The position numbers and the translations under genes are program-made. From positions 14,241,814 to 14,305,813 of the forward strand of contig CP136063.1 in assembly GCA_032622095.1 (NCBI GenBank): a stretch of DNA of 64,000 bases, in the 5' to 3' direction. The stretch is from Siphonodentalium dalli. Its lineage: Eukaryota > Mollusca > Scaphopoda > Gadilida > Siphonodentaliidae. Position 1 is the first letter of the stretch. Each line of letters begins with the position of its first letter. The notes beneath the pieces are model-generated. The model was not told the DNA's origin and did no database searches. It worked only from the letters and a program-made list of their open reading frames with translations. This document shows, piece by piece, positions 1-9,468 of this stretch.

Positions 1-371
1 TATATAAATTAATGTCTTTCCTTTCAGTTTCAGACTCATGTCAGATGAACTATGACGGAAGAGTGCATTTTTAAATTTCGGTATGGCGACAGGTGTATTT
101 CGACAGACCTATGTTCGGTTAATGCTAATACAAGTAGGATTCTGACTAATTAATGCAAGTAAAGTTTATGAAGATCACCTACATGCAATTTTAGAGGACA
201 GACTTTTGGAAGATGAAAACTTAAAAGTTCATTTTCATAGGAACTGCATTGCTCGATATACGTCAAAAACCAACTTGGATGTTGTAAGAAGGGACGCATC
301 ATCTGCTATACCTCCTAAGAGATCTCGCCGATCGGTTTCTGGATTCCAGTTCCAATTGCATTGTTTGTATT

Positions 372-1784
372 GTGGATAATACAAACCCAGGAAGATGGCG
401 CCCTGCATATATGTGTCGCTCGACTCGCACAGAAGAGGGAAAGTCATATAGGATAGAGCTACTAGAAAAATGTGATGCTCGAGGGGATGTTTGGGGACAG
501 GAGGTTCGTTGTCGGATTGGAAGTGCGCTGTGTGACCTTCATGCAGTTGATGCGCGTTATCATAAGGATTGTATGACAAAATTTGTCCAGAACAGATGCC
601 TTACGCCAACTGAATCTGAACACACAGTGACTGCTCATGTGGATACAGCCTTACAACATGTCATCAATGTAGTCGCGAGCAACAAGAAACGTATTTGGAA
701 TTCTGTTGAACTGCACAACGAATATAAAGCCCACAACGGGTGTGTTTTGGCACGGCCACAGTTGATCACTGAACTGAAACGTCACTTTTGTGACGAAATC
801 CTTACACTGTCTGCTGTCGGTTATGCAAGTGTCTTAGCTTTCCATCAAAATACAGCAAATGTTTTGAGATTGGTATAGGAAGAAAGTGGAGACGATTTAG
901 AACCGCATATTACAACAGTTGCTAAGCATGTGGTTGAGGAATGCAAAAACATTACCAGCAACAGATCGGAATACAATATTCATGTTGATAGGATATCCAT
1001 TGAAGAATCTGTTTCCAGCACATTGATGACTTTCCTCGCTGCGATATCAACAAAGTTAGACAGATCGCTGCCTGCACTCCTTATTGGCAGTATTATCACA
1101 AGTATCGTCCTCAATCAAGCCACAGACCTCCAGGTAGCACTTGGCGTGCTTTTACGTGATTCCAAGCTGATTGTTAATCATATGTATGAGTATCGTGTTA
1201 CATGCAGTTACGACGAACTACATCGATTCAAAAAATCAGCTGCTATGGCAGCATCATTGGATACAGCGAAACAAGGAATAAATGACGCATCCAATGGTAT
1301 GATCCAAATTATAGCCGATAATTTTGACTGTGATATCAGCTCTCCAAATGGGAAATCGTCGACACACTCACTTGCAATGATAATGACCCAGGCAGCTTGT
1401 GATGTTAGTATTGGTGATCGGACAATTCCTCGTTTGAAGAAAGATGACCTTCCAAATACGACGATAGATGAACAAGCAATTGACGGATCTCAATTCAAAA
1501 TTACTAGCGACCCTGTAATGAACAGTGTTCCCAAATCCACCGTTTCAGGTAAATTCAGCCACCTCCAAGATGTTTCGCGGCGGCGGGCAGGTGAAAACGA
1601 TTTGTCTTCCTTTGAGGATGTGATTTACAAGGACAACTGCCCCGAATATAATGGATACAATACCAATTTGTGGCGGGAACAGGGACAGTCTGCTAGACTA
1701 AAGACAAATACTTGCACGCTACTTGGGACAATCCTACCAAGTTCAATGACGTGTATCTGCGAATCGGGGGCATGCACCTTCTGA
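372..1784 (+). pseudogene. N-terminal and middle segments of the broken gene, split by an in-frame TAG
   Basis: Two stretches in the same frame (372-878 and 879-1784) are separated only by TAG at 876-878. Directly after it the frame reads EESGDDLEPHITTVAKHVVEE, so the stop interrupts continuous coding sequence. The first stretch has DLHAVDARYHKDC, a Cys/His-containing motif that I recall from this family. The second has a hydrophobic, partly helical segment (PALLIGSIITSIVLNQ) followed by LGVLLRDSKLIVNHMYEY. The first codon at 372 is GTG, not ATG, so it is not a start. The last ~28 codons before 1784 are out of frame with the real continuation, which resumes in another frame near 1712. No enzymatic motif is recognised here. 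Confidence 0.55.
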
Positions 1785-3751
1785 TGAGTTACTGTGGTTC
1801 GATAGGTTCGTTGATAGCGGAAAGTGGTTTGGTGGAAATCCTCAGTGTGCAGTTTGGTGGAGTATTGAAAATGCTCACAGGAAAGAAATTTTCGCAAAAT
1901 GTTCGTGCTCTCAGAATGTTGGCTGAAGAAGTGTTGCGTCCTGTATTTTGCAAATTCGAAATGGAATGCATGCATGACCTTGATGCTGTCGACAGGGAAG
2001 CTTTGCGAGCTAAATTGGAGATTTGTATTGATCCCCTTGAACCAAATCAGCACCCCGATGGTCTTATCAATATCGATTCGGGCAAGATAGTTAGCGACAA
2101 AACTGTGAATGTTGACAATTCTAGAGCATTGGGTTTGAAGCAAATGCAAGAGTTTGAGAAGAGTTGGCCAGACGGATTCCACAATAAAATATCCCGTGAC
2201 GTGCATTCAATGGCACAGTCCCGCAAGCATATAAAGATAGAAGATGGGAAAATATTTGACCCCGAAATCATATATGCCAGAGCAATGGGCCTGCATGACA
2301 GCTCCCGTAGTGTAGATATTAATGACATATTGTCTCACGAACTCGCTCCATATCCAGCTTCTATGTTCGAGCCAGATGGTCATCTAAGGGAATTTAAGTC
2401 AAAAGCCAACTTGAAGAATGTTCTTAGAGTTGATTATACACCTGATCATTCTGCAGAGCGCATGCCGATTGAATCAACATTTCTGGATGGTTGCGCTATT
2501 CTCTGGGTCATCCCCTGGCCATCACCTGGCGCTGTTCAGGATTATTTAAATCGGTTTAGATTGTACATTCGTAACCACACGAAGACCACATATGTCTACC
2601 TTGTATTTGATCGATACATTACAGGTAGCACGAAGGGTTCTACGCGTATCGGACGAGACCAAGGTGCAAGTCGGATGCACACACTGAAGACAACTACCCG
2701 ACTGCCATCCCAAAAGGTAATTCTTACTGTTACACATAACAAAGCACAGCTTGTTAATCTTATCTGCCAAGACCTTCAGAAACACGCCGACGATTGGAAG
2801 GAAACTCAACACAAATTGGTCATTACAGGAGAAGATCCAGTGCCTCTGGAAATACACAAAGGTTTGATAGTTCGGCGAATTGACCTTAAGTCAACACACG
2901 AAGAAGCCGATACGGTCATCATTAACCAGGTAGCAAATATTTCAACATCATGTTCACTCATCCTAGCTGACGACACCGACATATTTATAATGCTTCTGCA
3001 TTTTGTGCACATGGGTGAGATTTCTGGACGTGTACTGATGGCTTCCCCAGCTAAAGGGCGGACTACGATCGACATAAACAAAACTTACCAGACGCATAGA
3101 CAAATTATTCCTGATTTGCTAGCGATGCACGGATTGACAGGGTGCGACACCGTTGCATCATACTTTGGTATTGGGAAGTGTTCGGCCCTAAAAACTCTGC
3201 GCAGTGGAAAGAACCCTTTGAGTATGCTCGGGAATAGTCATATAAATATAAATGATGTAGTGGACGAAGTCTTGCCTTTCATTTTGACGTGTTATGGTCT
3301 CCCAAAGTGTAAGAGCACAACAGAAGCAAGAATAAAAATGTGGTCGTTAAAAGTTGGACGGTCAATGGCGTGTGCTCCAAAATTTAACTCGTTACCCCCA
3401 ACCACCGAAGCTTTCATTGAAAATATAAAGCGTGCTCACCTTCAAGTTGCTACTTGGCGATATGCATCAAACGAATCTCCGCCGGATATGGAGGCAACAA
3501 ATTTTGGTTGGTCTAAAGATGGCGACGAACTCGTTCCTACCACGGTTGCCGACAACATACCAAAGGCCCCGGATAGCATACTGAAGCTGATACGGTGTTC
3601 GTGCACCAGCAATTCGCCTTGCTCGTCAAAGAGATGTGGGTGCTTTCGTGCTGGTTTGACGTGCACTTCTTTTTGTTCGTGTCAAGGTGCGCTTAACTGT
3701 TTTAACGAGTTTCCAAAACACTGTGATGTTAACGAGAATAACATTGATTAG
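1712..3751 (+). CDS. Longest open segment of the broken gene: PIN/FEN-like core plus CXC-like Cys cluster
   Basis: Open for 679 codons, but the first codon (1712) is TTG and the segment is the C-terminal continuation of the preceding frame-shifted pieces. Acidic motifs occur in the order expected for a PIN/FEN-XPG-like metal-dependent nuclease: HEEAD (about 2898-2912), ADDTDIF (about 2966-2986) and GLTGCDT...FGIGK (about 3131-3178), the last resembling the helical DNA-binding turn of FEN1-type enzymes. The C-terminus (about 3592-3720) is a cysteine cluster beginning CSCTSNSPCSS and containing RCGCFRAGLTC, similar to tesmin/CXC DNA-binding repeats. Nuclease function is inferred from motif order only. 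A silenced domesticated gene or a transposon-borne protein is equally possible. Confidence 0.5.
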   Translation: MHATWDNPTKFNDVYLRIGGMHLLMSYCGSIGSLIAESGLVEILSVQFGGVLKMLTGKKFSQNVRALRMLAEEVLRPVFCKFEMECMHDLDAVDREALRAKLEICIDPLEPNQHPDGLINIDSGKIVSDKTVNVDNSRALGLKQMQEFEKSWPDGFHNKISRDVHSMAQSRKHIKIEDGKIFDPEIIYARAMGLHDSSRSVDINDILSHELAPYPASMFEPDGHLREFKSKANLKNVLRVDYTPDHSAERMPIESTFLDGCAILWVIPWPSPGAVQDYLNRFRLYIRNHTKTTYVYLVFDRYITGSTKGSTRIGRDQGASRMHTLKTTTRLPSQKVILTVTHNKAQLVNLICQDLQKHADDWKETQHKLVITGEDPVPLEIHKGLIVRRIDLKSTHEEADTVIINQVANISTSCSLILADDTDIFIMLLHFVHMGEISGRVLMASPAKGRTTIDINKTYQTHRQIIPDLLAMHGLTGCDTVASYFGIGKCSALKTLRSGKNPLSMLGNSHININDVVDEVLPFILTCYGLPKCKSTTEARIKMWSLKVGRSMACAPKFNSLPPTTEAFIENIKRAHLQVATWRYASNESPPDMEATNFGWSKDGDELVPTTVADNIPKAPDSILKLIRCSCTSNSPCSSKRCGCFRAGLTCTSFCSCQGALNCFNEFPKHCDVNENNID

Positions 3752-4454
3752 AAACAAATGCTTCAGATAGAGATGCAGTATGGTCAATTCGTATCATTTA
3801 ATAACACGCTTGTTAAAATTCGCGGGACTGACGACGTATTGGTTTCTGTTGGCCTTGTATTCATTTCTTTGGATTGTATTTGTATTTTTGATAAAACAAA
3901 TTATTTTAATAATCTATATATTGCAATATTGCACAATTTTCATGTATTTGGCGGACATTTTTACGGCCATCTTTATAATCAAGCATCGGAAATTTGCAAT
4001 ATAGTTCGACCCACATATTGTATAAGATTCCTATCATATATTGACATTTTAAACCTCAATTCGAGAAAGTTATTAACCGATTGAATAAGATACCGAAATC
4101 CGGTAGCCATCTTGGACGCCATCTTGAATTTCTCAAAATGCTCAAGGGTGAGACGTCCACATCACCCTAGAAATCATTACAGAGACCCTCCCCATGAATA
4201 ATCAGCAAAGAAACAAACTATAACAGATAATTTTGGGTTACCCCCCACTTCCGCTGGACTATTGGGATGGAATAAAACCATGTTTAGCGTAGAGCAGAAC
4301 AGAATAAAAACAGTGCTTTGTTGGGCAGAATGGCTTAAACCCTCGAATGATCCCGGCCGTTGCTAATAAATATGCAAGCGGAATATTGTAGCTGTAGTGC
4401 GACTACGCGCCTGATATGATATATGAAGTGGCTTCTAGGATGCTCGTGTATACA
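3752..4454. other. AT-rich non-coding DNA after the broken gene
   Basis: Short overlapping open frames at 3758-4084 have no recognisable domain, and their composition follows the AT-rich background. The part around 4100-4280 (CCATCTTGG repeated within 20 bases) looks like dispersed-repeat sequence and may be the 3' flank of the multicopy gene, but I cannot confirm this. Confidence 0.4.
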
Positions 4455-4800
4455 TCATTCACTGAATCTTCGTGTGTCAAGAATGAATTTTTTAAACGAT
4501 TTAATTGTGCAGCGGTTGTAGTTTTTGTTTAGATTAAATAAATAAAGTGTCGGTTACTATAAGATTATCGTGTAGACTATTTAAAAGTTCGCGGCGGGCG
4601 TGTTCGTATTGTGGGCATTGGAAAATAAAATGATAGATGTCTTCAATCGCACCACACACACAACGGTCAGCATCGGATATATAATGAGAGAGTTTGTGAC
4701 TAATTTAAGTTACTACAATCAGTACGCACGCGAGTATGTAATATCTGAGCTCTTCGATTATACGAGCAATAGTACCAAGGCTTCTTTCGTTTTACATTAA
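4455..4800 (-). pseudogene. LINE reverse transcriptase C-terminal relic
   Basis: On the minus strand the sequence encodes, with frameshifts, a typical non-LTR retrotransposon ORF2 C-terminus. It reads RRAQILHTRVRTDCSNLN, then after a frame change a Cys-His knuckle containing CVCGAIEDIYHFIFQC, then PQYEHARRELLNSL. A final KFILDTRRFSE followed by a stop lies near 4460-4490 in another frame. The C-x-C...H...C arrangement and the RVRTDCSNLN-type stretch are characteristic of LINE C-termini that I know from invertebrate elements. Reverse transcriptase and endonuclease domains are absent, so this is a 5'-truncated, decayed copy. It differs in sequence from the intact LINE near 54-60 kb and so belongs to another family. 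Confidence 0.7.
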
Positions 4801-4879
4801 TGTTAATTTGTTTTAAATACGTCAAAATCAGATATTGTTTTAGTTTTTACTGCCAATGAATTCCACAGAAAGCTAGTTT

Positions 4880-5045
4880 CTAGAATAGTCCATAGTCCAG
4901 TCTGCTCCCTCCCAATTGAAACAAACACACTCCCAAGTGTGTACAATTTCTGTCCACATGTTGGAAATTTACAACTGATACCTCAAGCTTGACTAACTGT
5001 TGCAAAGTCACAACTTGACATGCCCCCCCCCTTTTTAATGGTGGA
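4880..5045. repeat. Degenerate copy of a dispersed repeat (TTCCAAC/GTTGGAA family)
   Basis: The words CTCCCTCCCAATT, GTTGGAAATTTACAACTGAT, CTCAAGCTTGA and a run of C followed by T recur in the same order near 18.92-19.05 kb and in the spacer of the palindromic element at 11.8-11.93 kb. Only the left part of the family seems present. Similarity was judged by eye. Confidence 0.4.
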
Positions 5046-5079
5046 CCCCATTAAAAAAACATTTGATCCCAACTCTCCA

Positions 5080-5725
5080 TAGGCCATATACACCAAATGC
5101 CATTCTTGATTGGTCGAACCCATTTTAACAAATCTGTAATCCAGTCCCAAGTAACACAAGGACCTTCCATACTAGTTACTAGCCATATTTTAAGAATTAC
5201 TATGGGAGAAGAGTTATGTCCTTGGTCGCACCCCTATTTTACCTGGTGAATCCATTTCAACAAATCTGAATCACAGTCACCCAAGGACTCCATACCAAAT
5301 TGTATGCTAAATATGCCAAATGGTTCTTGAGAAGATGTAACTAATGAGGGAAAGAATTATGTCCATGGCTCTGGCCCAGTGACCCAATTCTGAATCAAAT
5401 CTGAATCCTAGTCACCCATACCAAATATAAGCTGAATAAGCCTGATGGTTCTTGATAGGAAGACATTTTAAGAATTACAATGGATGGACAAGTTATGTCC
5501 CTGGCTCCGCCCTTATTTGATCAGGTGACCTCATTTTAACACATCCACATCCCAGGCACACAAGGACATCCAATGCTAGTTATAAGCTCAATATCACCGA
5601 TGATTCTTGAGATGTTTTACGAATTGCTATGGATGGAAAGAGTTAGGTTCCTAGCTATGTCACTTTGTTATTGACCATGTGATCCCCATTTGAACAGAAC
5701 TGAATCCCAGCCACATAGGACCACC
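5080..5725 (+). repeat. Series of degenerate ~120-150-bp repeats
   Basis: Recurring phrases are CCCATTTTAACAAATCTG, CACAAGGAC followed by TCCATAC, AAATATAAGCTGAAT, GGTTCTTGAGA, AAGAATTACTATGG and GAGTTATGTCC followed by TGGCTC. They appear in the same order about five times, starting near 5116, 5240, 5365, 5530 and 5690. The same phrases form the first half of the better-preserved repeat at 6226-6600, so this looks like partial amplification of one dispersed repeat family. There is no coding potential. Confidence 0.65.
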
Positions 5726-6225
5726 CACATCCATATGTCTCAATTCTTCAGCTCAGGTAAACTAATAAAAATGCCTCCTTTTTTCTCATCCAGTTTTGCA
5801 TATGTAATTGCCTGAGAAAACAGGTATTTAGTTTTACTAGCCTAAATGACAGATTCATCATTCATATGTGGCCTTGTCAGTTTGCTATCATAAGCCATAT
5901 GCCATTTATATACAAACTCTCTAAAAGGCATTTAATTTTAGGGTATTAATCAAAGGAGCTGTCAGTCGAATCATGTTTTGTTAACACTGCCATTTTATTT
6001 ATACTATATAATCAATGTGACTTCTATATGGTGTTAAGGAAACATTATGTGATTGCAGGCACCTTCCTCGTATCTCATAGAGATCTGAGTATCTGCTATT
6101 CGCATGTTCATAATTTTAGATTGATTTAAAATAAATTAATTTGGAGAAAAAAAATATTCTGCTTGGTTTTTTCAAATAAATTTGTTTTGGTTATATTGAA
6201 TAAGGAGTTCAATTTTTTTAAAGAG
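5726..6225. other. AT-rich spacer, nothing recognised
   Basis: No open frame longer than about 60 codons, no RNA gene and no repeat structure was recognised. It separates the degenerate repeat series from its better-preserved relative downstream. Confidence 0.4.
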
Positions 6226-6600
6226 TTGTGTCCATGGCGCTGCCCCTATTTTACACAGTGACCACATTTGAACAAATCTGAACCCCAGTCACACAAGGAC
6301 CCTCCATACCAAATATAAGCTAAATCGACCCTATGGTTTTTGAGAATAAGTCATTCTAAGAATTAATATGGGGAGTAGCGTTATGGCCCTGCTTTCGCAA
6401 CTATTTGACCCAGTGATCTCATTTGAAAAAAATCTGAATGCGAGTCACCTAGGGATCATCCACACCAAAATGAACCCATTCGGTATTATGGTTTCAAAGA
6501 AGATGTTTAAAGAAGTGTTGACGGACGAATGGACGGACGGACGACGGACGAGGAGTGATGACTATAGCTCCACCGGAGACGTCGTCTCAGGTTAGCTAAA
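6226..6600 (+). repeat. Bivalve-type dispersed repeat ending in GGACGGACG...GGTTAGCTAAAAA
   Basis: It contains the same block order as 5080-5725 (TTGTGTCCATGGC, CACAAGGACC, ACCAAATATAAGCTAAAT, GGTTTTTGAGA, GACCCAGTGATC). It is followed by GGTTTCAAAGAAGATGTTTAA, a run of GACGGACG units (about 6520-6555) and the ending GTCTCAGGTTAGCTAAAAAA. From memory, this GACGGACG...GAGCTAAAAA ending is widespread in bivalve genomes and transcripts, and it is the main clue to the host. The 75-codon open frame 6368-6595 is just this repeat in translation. Confidence 0.65.
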
Positions 6601-6927
6601 AAAAACTGATACTGTACAAAACATTGTATAATGACATTTTTATTATCCATCTGTATGTTTATCCAAATTATGGGAATAAAACTTTAGTGGTTACTTTTGG
6701 TATTTAATTCCCTACTAAAGCCTGTGTTTGATCATCAGAAGCATGATTTGGAAAAATAAACACGGACATCAAAACAAAACTCAACGCGGAAGTGAAACGT
6801 CTGCTAAATCCAGTCCCGATAAAAATGTCATGTTGTACACTTGGGAGTCCTATATGACATTCGGGAGTCCAATATGACTTTTTCCCTGATTATCATGTGG
6901 CGGCTTTTTCCCAAGAAATAGTGTTAG
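6601..6927. other. AT-rich spacer
   Basis: Nothing coding was seen. A short tandem pair (GGGAGTCCTATATGACATTC then GGGAGTCCAATATGACTTT, about 6842-6882) is the only structure noticed. Confidence 0.4.
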
Positions 6928-7433
6928 TTAAGAGATGGATGATAATAATAGATATGGATCGAAGACCCCTGTCCGGAACTGCTTCTATCGGTTAATATTG
7001 ATTATATTTCGAATATTTTCTGGTATAAACACGTGTGGTTGTTTAGCTAACGAACAATAGTGGTAACTGCTAACAGACTCATATATATGTTATTGTGTAA
7101 TTTTGTCACGAATCAAACTTAATTAGACTCATCGCTTATAACTATGGAATAAAACAATACAAACAATTAACCTGGAACATTTAACGTTCGGAGCATAGTA
7201 ATGGGGACATTCTAATGATCTCTATGGATATATGGTATCGCCCGAATGGTCTGTTCTAAAAATAGAATTATAAAGTGTTCCATCTAATCATCTCATTTTA
7301 TAATAAATTATTCGATATAACAATCAATATTAATTGATAGAAGCGTTTCCAGACAGGGGTCTTCAATCCATAGTTATAATTTGATATCCACGTAACTATT
7401 TCAATGTTATATAAGAAGACAGTCCATTTTTAA
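6928..7433 (-). mobile_element. MITE with long imperfect terminal inverted repeats and TTAA flanks (copy 1)
   Basis: A TTAA at 6928-6931 and another at 7430-7433 bound a 506-bp unit whose ends are inverted repeats of each other. The left end has CGAAGACCCCTGTCCGGAA, CTTCTATC and AATATTGATT near 6959-7005. The right end carries the complement (TGATAGAAGCG, CCAGACAGGGGTCTTC) near 7330-7365. There is no coding region. A second copy lies at 17620-18144 in the opposite orientation: its internal segment around 17966-17995 matches the complement of 7036-7076 (AGCTAACGAACAATAGTGGT). TTAA target duplication is typical of piggyBac-type transposases, so this is probably a non-autonomous derivative. Strand is set relative to copy 2. 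Confidence 0.75.
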
Positions 7434-7654
7434 TACTTGGTTCACATCCATACATTCATCAATGTGGATGCTTAGCTAGCGAAGTTCAGCAGAAACACTT
7501 TCTGTCGAGCCCAGCTGCATCTGACCATCCCCATATATGAATGGTCGAAGGGGAAGGATCATACGGCGTTTCTCTCCGTGTCGTCTGATGGCATCCACAC
7601 AAATCAATACAAAAATACACAGTTTCGTGTATGCATTAATTGTGAACTGAAAAA
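7434..7654. other. Short non-coding spacer
   Basis: No gene, repeat or RNA was recognised between the MITE and the LINE relic. Confidence 0.35.
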
Positions 7655-8280
7655 AAATCTTGGTGATCCTAATGAAAGAACAAAGTCTGCGCAGTAATGT
7701 GGGATTCTTCGTGTTGAGAATTTCATTTATCGGGGCAGATGTTTTTCGTAAAGTATATTTTTGTTGTAAAACTAATTTCGTACATCCGTAAAGAACTCAC
7801 ATTCCAATAAATAGTGAAATTCATCACCAATGCATTTGTGGAACTGTGTACATATTCTGTCAGAGAGATCAGTATTATTCCATCGGCCGGTCTCAGTGGG
7901 TAGCTGGGGGTTACATGTATGAAATCGGTACAATGCTAACCGGTTGCTGGTATCAAGAACATTCATGTAATCTTCAAAATTTATATCATATTACAACATT
8001 TGGTATATAATTCTCCTTCTACCCGCGCCTCCTACATGTTATATCAGTCATCCATTTATCATGGAGTTTACAATTAAGGTTGCACTCAATGAATCAGAAT
8101 AATCGCTGAGTACAGTCAACTGTATCGATATCCATTAAGTGAAGCTGACCACATTCTGTTAAAATTTGCTTAACTTTGTTTATCCAAAGAATCAAAACAA
8201 GACGCAAGAATAAAGCCAAGACAATATATTTTATACTATAACGACACATAAAAATCGGTCGATAATTCCACCCAACCATT
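7655..8280 (-). pseudogene. LINE ORF2 C-terminal relic with several stops and frameshifts
   Basis: The minus strand reads ILWINKVKQILTECGQL (8094-8279 frame), then after a stop NCKLHDKWMTDI, then FEDYMNVLDTSNRLALYRFH, LPTETGRWNN and IGDEFHYLLECEF (7772-7966 frame). After another stop and a frame change it continues with ILNTKNPTLLRRLCSFI near 7665-7710. The order W-x2-QVKxIL, LPxETGRW, then the IGDEFHYLxEC finger is characteristic of the C-terminus of a widespread invertebrate LINE type. Endonuclease and reverse transcriptase parts are missing. It is decayed and cannot be functional. It is distinct from the relic at 4.5-4.8 kb and from the intact LINE near 54-60 kb. Confidence 0.75.
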
Positions 8281-8487
8281 AATCATTTATAGCCCCGTCC
8301 CACGTCAGTTACACTGTGTTTATTTGGAAAATAGTTCTTAGAAATGGTTTCGGCAAATGCCATTCATATATGTATTTGCGAATTAAATTATTAAAGATGA
8401 ATGTAGCCCGCAAGTAACAATCAGAATCGTCAAACAAGAAACAATTAAAAAAAAAATACTCAAGATCTTCGCAGTTGGTGCATGTGA
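8281..8487. other. Flank of the palindromic element
   Basis: AT-rich non-coding DNA ending just before the 6-bp direct repeat. Nothing else was recognised. Confidence 0.35.
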
Positions 8488-8493
8488 AAAGTC
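8488..8493 (+). repeat. Left target-site duplication AAAGTC
   Basis: AAAGTC directly precedes the left tip (TGATGATACC) and recurs directly after the right tip at 15511-15516. A 6-bp duplication is characteristic of Polinton/Maverick-type integration. Confidence 0.7.
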
Positions 8494-8699
8494 TGATGAT
8501 ACCGACCCTGTTTGGGGGCAGTCTAGACAGTTTGACCTACATTCTCTGCAGTACTACCGTTGGTGTTTGACCTATATTCTCCGCCCACCCTTTGGTCTAC
8601 TTGTACCGGTTGGACATGTCCGGACATGACCCGCTGGTTATATCCAGACTTTTCCATATGAATGGTATAGTATCTACATGTATATCACGTGATGATCTC

Positions 8700-8842
8700 G
8701 GTGGGGTAGCTTCAGTCTTTAATTTTAAAGGGACACTAGGCTCTCACTGGGGATGATTATTAAAGTGACACTCACTATGGATGAATGTTAAAGTAACGCA
8801 TGGCGCACACTGTGGGATAATGTTAAAGTGACACTCGCATTG
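8700..8842 (+). repeat. Degenerate ~38-bp tandem repeat near the left tip
   Basis: Three to four units share TTAAAGTGACACTC or TTAAAGGGACACTA and a GGGGATGATTA or GGATGAATG stretch. The mirror copy lies at about 15162-15300. Subterminal tandem repeats are common in elements with long terminal inverted repeats, but no binding role can be shown here. Confidence 0.55.
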
Positions 8843-9085
8843 AAAAGTTCAAAAAGTTCAAAAAGTTCAAAAAGTTCAAAAAGTTCAAAAATTTCAAAAA
8901 TTTCAAAAACTTCAAAAATTTCAAAAAGTTCAAAAACTTCAAAAATTTCAAAAACTTACAAAATTTCAAAAATTTCGAAAAACTTCAAAAACTTCAAAAA
9001 ATTTCAAAAACTTCAAAAACTTCACAAACTTCACAAATTTCACAAATTTCACAAATTTCAAAAAACTTTAAAAATTAAACAAAAT
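8843..9085 (+). repeat. TTCAAAAA/TTCACAAA short tandem array, left arm
   Basis: A run of 9-bp units (TTCAAAAAG, TTCAAAAAT, TTCAAAAAC, TTCACAAAT). In translation it gives lysine/serine-rich nonsense (open frame 8828-9394), which I do not regard as a gene. Confidence 0.8.
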
Positions 9086-9192
9086 TCAGGATTTAGTCAT
9101 AAATGTGACCCGCTATATCAAATCCAGTCGGAAGTCGGGATTTTTTTTATCCTGTGCCAATGCATTCTCTTATATATGCGAGTCGACCAGCC

Positions 9193-9320
9193 ACCGCCGC
9201 CGGCGGCGGCGGCAGCCGTAATGCGCATGTCAACGCCGCGCCGCCGCCGGCGGCGACGGCGGCAACTACATAATCCTATGGCATGCAAAGAAATTGGCGG
9301 CGGCGCTGCCGCCGGCGGTT
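9193..9320. repeat. CGG/CCG triplet clusters, left arm
   Basis: GC-rich triplet runs (CCGCCGCCGG and complements) interrupt an otherwise AT-rich arm. Similar clusters lie at 11277-11312 and 11685-11752 in the left arm and at the mirrored places in the right arm (about 12215-12290, 12662-12700, 14655-14800). Confidence 0.7.
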
Positions 9321-9455
9321 CAGGATTTAGTCAAAAATATGGCTTGTTTCCATTCATCGGAAAGCTATGGGGGTACGGTGGTGAGCGCCACTGACAAAAG
9401 CAAGTGAGCGAGGGAAAAAAGAGAAAAATAACATGACAAGTAGTACATAGTACAA

Positions 9456-9461
9456 TTTATT
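9456..9461 (-). terminator. Poly(A) signal AATAAA for the left ATPase gene
   Basis: AATAAA on the minus strand, 7 bases beyond the ATPase stop codon. The same hexamer occupies the same place after the right copy (14513-14518). Confidence 0.55.
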
Positions 9462-9468
9462 ATATTAA

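Larger units (their letters stand above)
146..3751 (+). pseudogene. Broken intronless copy of a multicopy invertebrate gene (PIN/FEN-like core, Cys-rich tail)
   Basis: Coding-like sequence runs from about 146 to the stop at 3751 but changes frame. Frame 2 is open from 146 (a stop lies at 143) and reads through HFHRNC and the CLYCG motif. It shifts near 372-376 to frame 0, which continues with NPGRWRPAYMCR. That frame meets an in-frame TAG at 876-878, stays protein-like to about 1700, then shifts back to frame 2 to the end. The pieces join in the order I remember for a large family of uncharacterised proteins in molluscs, cnidarians and echinoderms. No introns are visible, which suggests a retrocopied or transposon-like history. 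Two frameshifts plus one stop favour a pseudogene. Long-read indel errors could explain the frameshifts but not easily the TAG. Function in the cell is unknown. Confidence 0.6.

Noticed and set aside
3758-4084. 108-codon frame after the broken gene
   Set aside because: Phe/Ile/Tyr-rich composition follows the AT-rich background, it overlaps another frame, and no domain is visible.
4600-4800. 66-codon plus-strand frame
   Set aside because: It begins with GTG and lies opposite the LINE C-terminal relic, which explains the sequence better.
8828-9394. 188-codon open frame (and its mirror 14580-15176 on the minus strand)
   Set aside because: It is the TTCAAAAA array followed by CGG triplet clusters in translation; Lys/Ser runs then Arg/Ala/Pro runs, and the two arms differ by repeat number rather than by substitutions.
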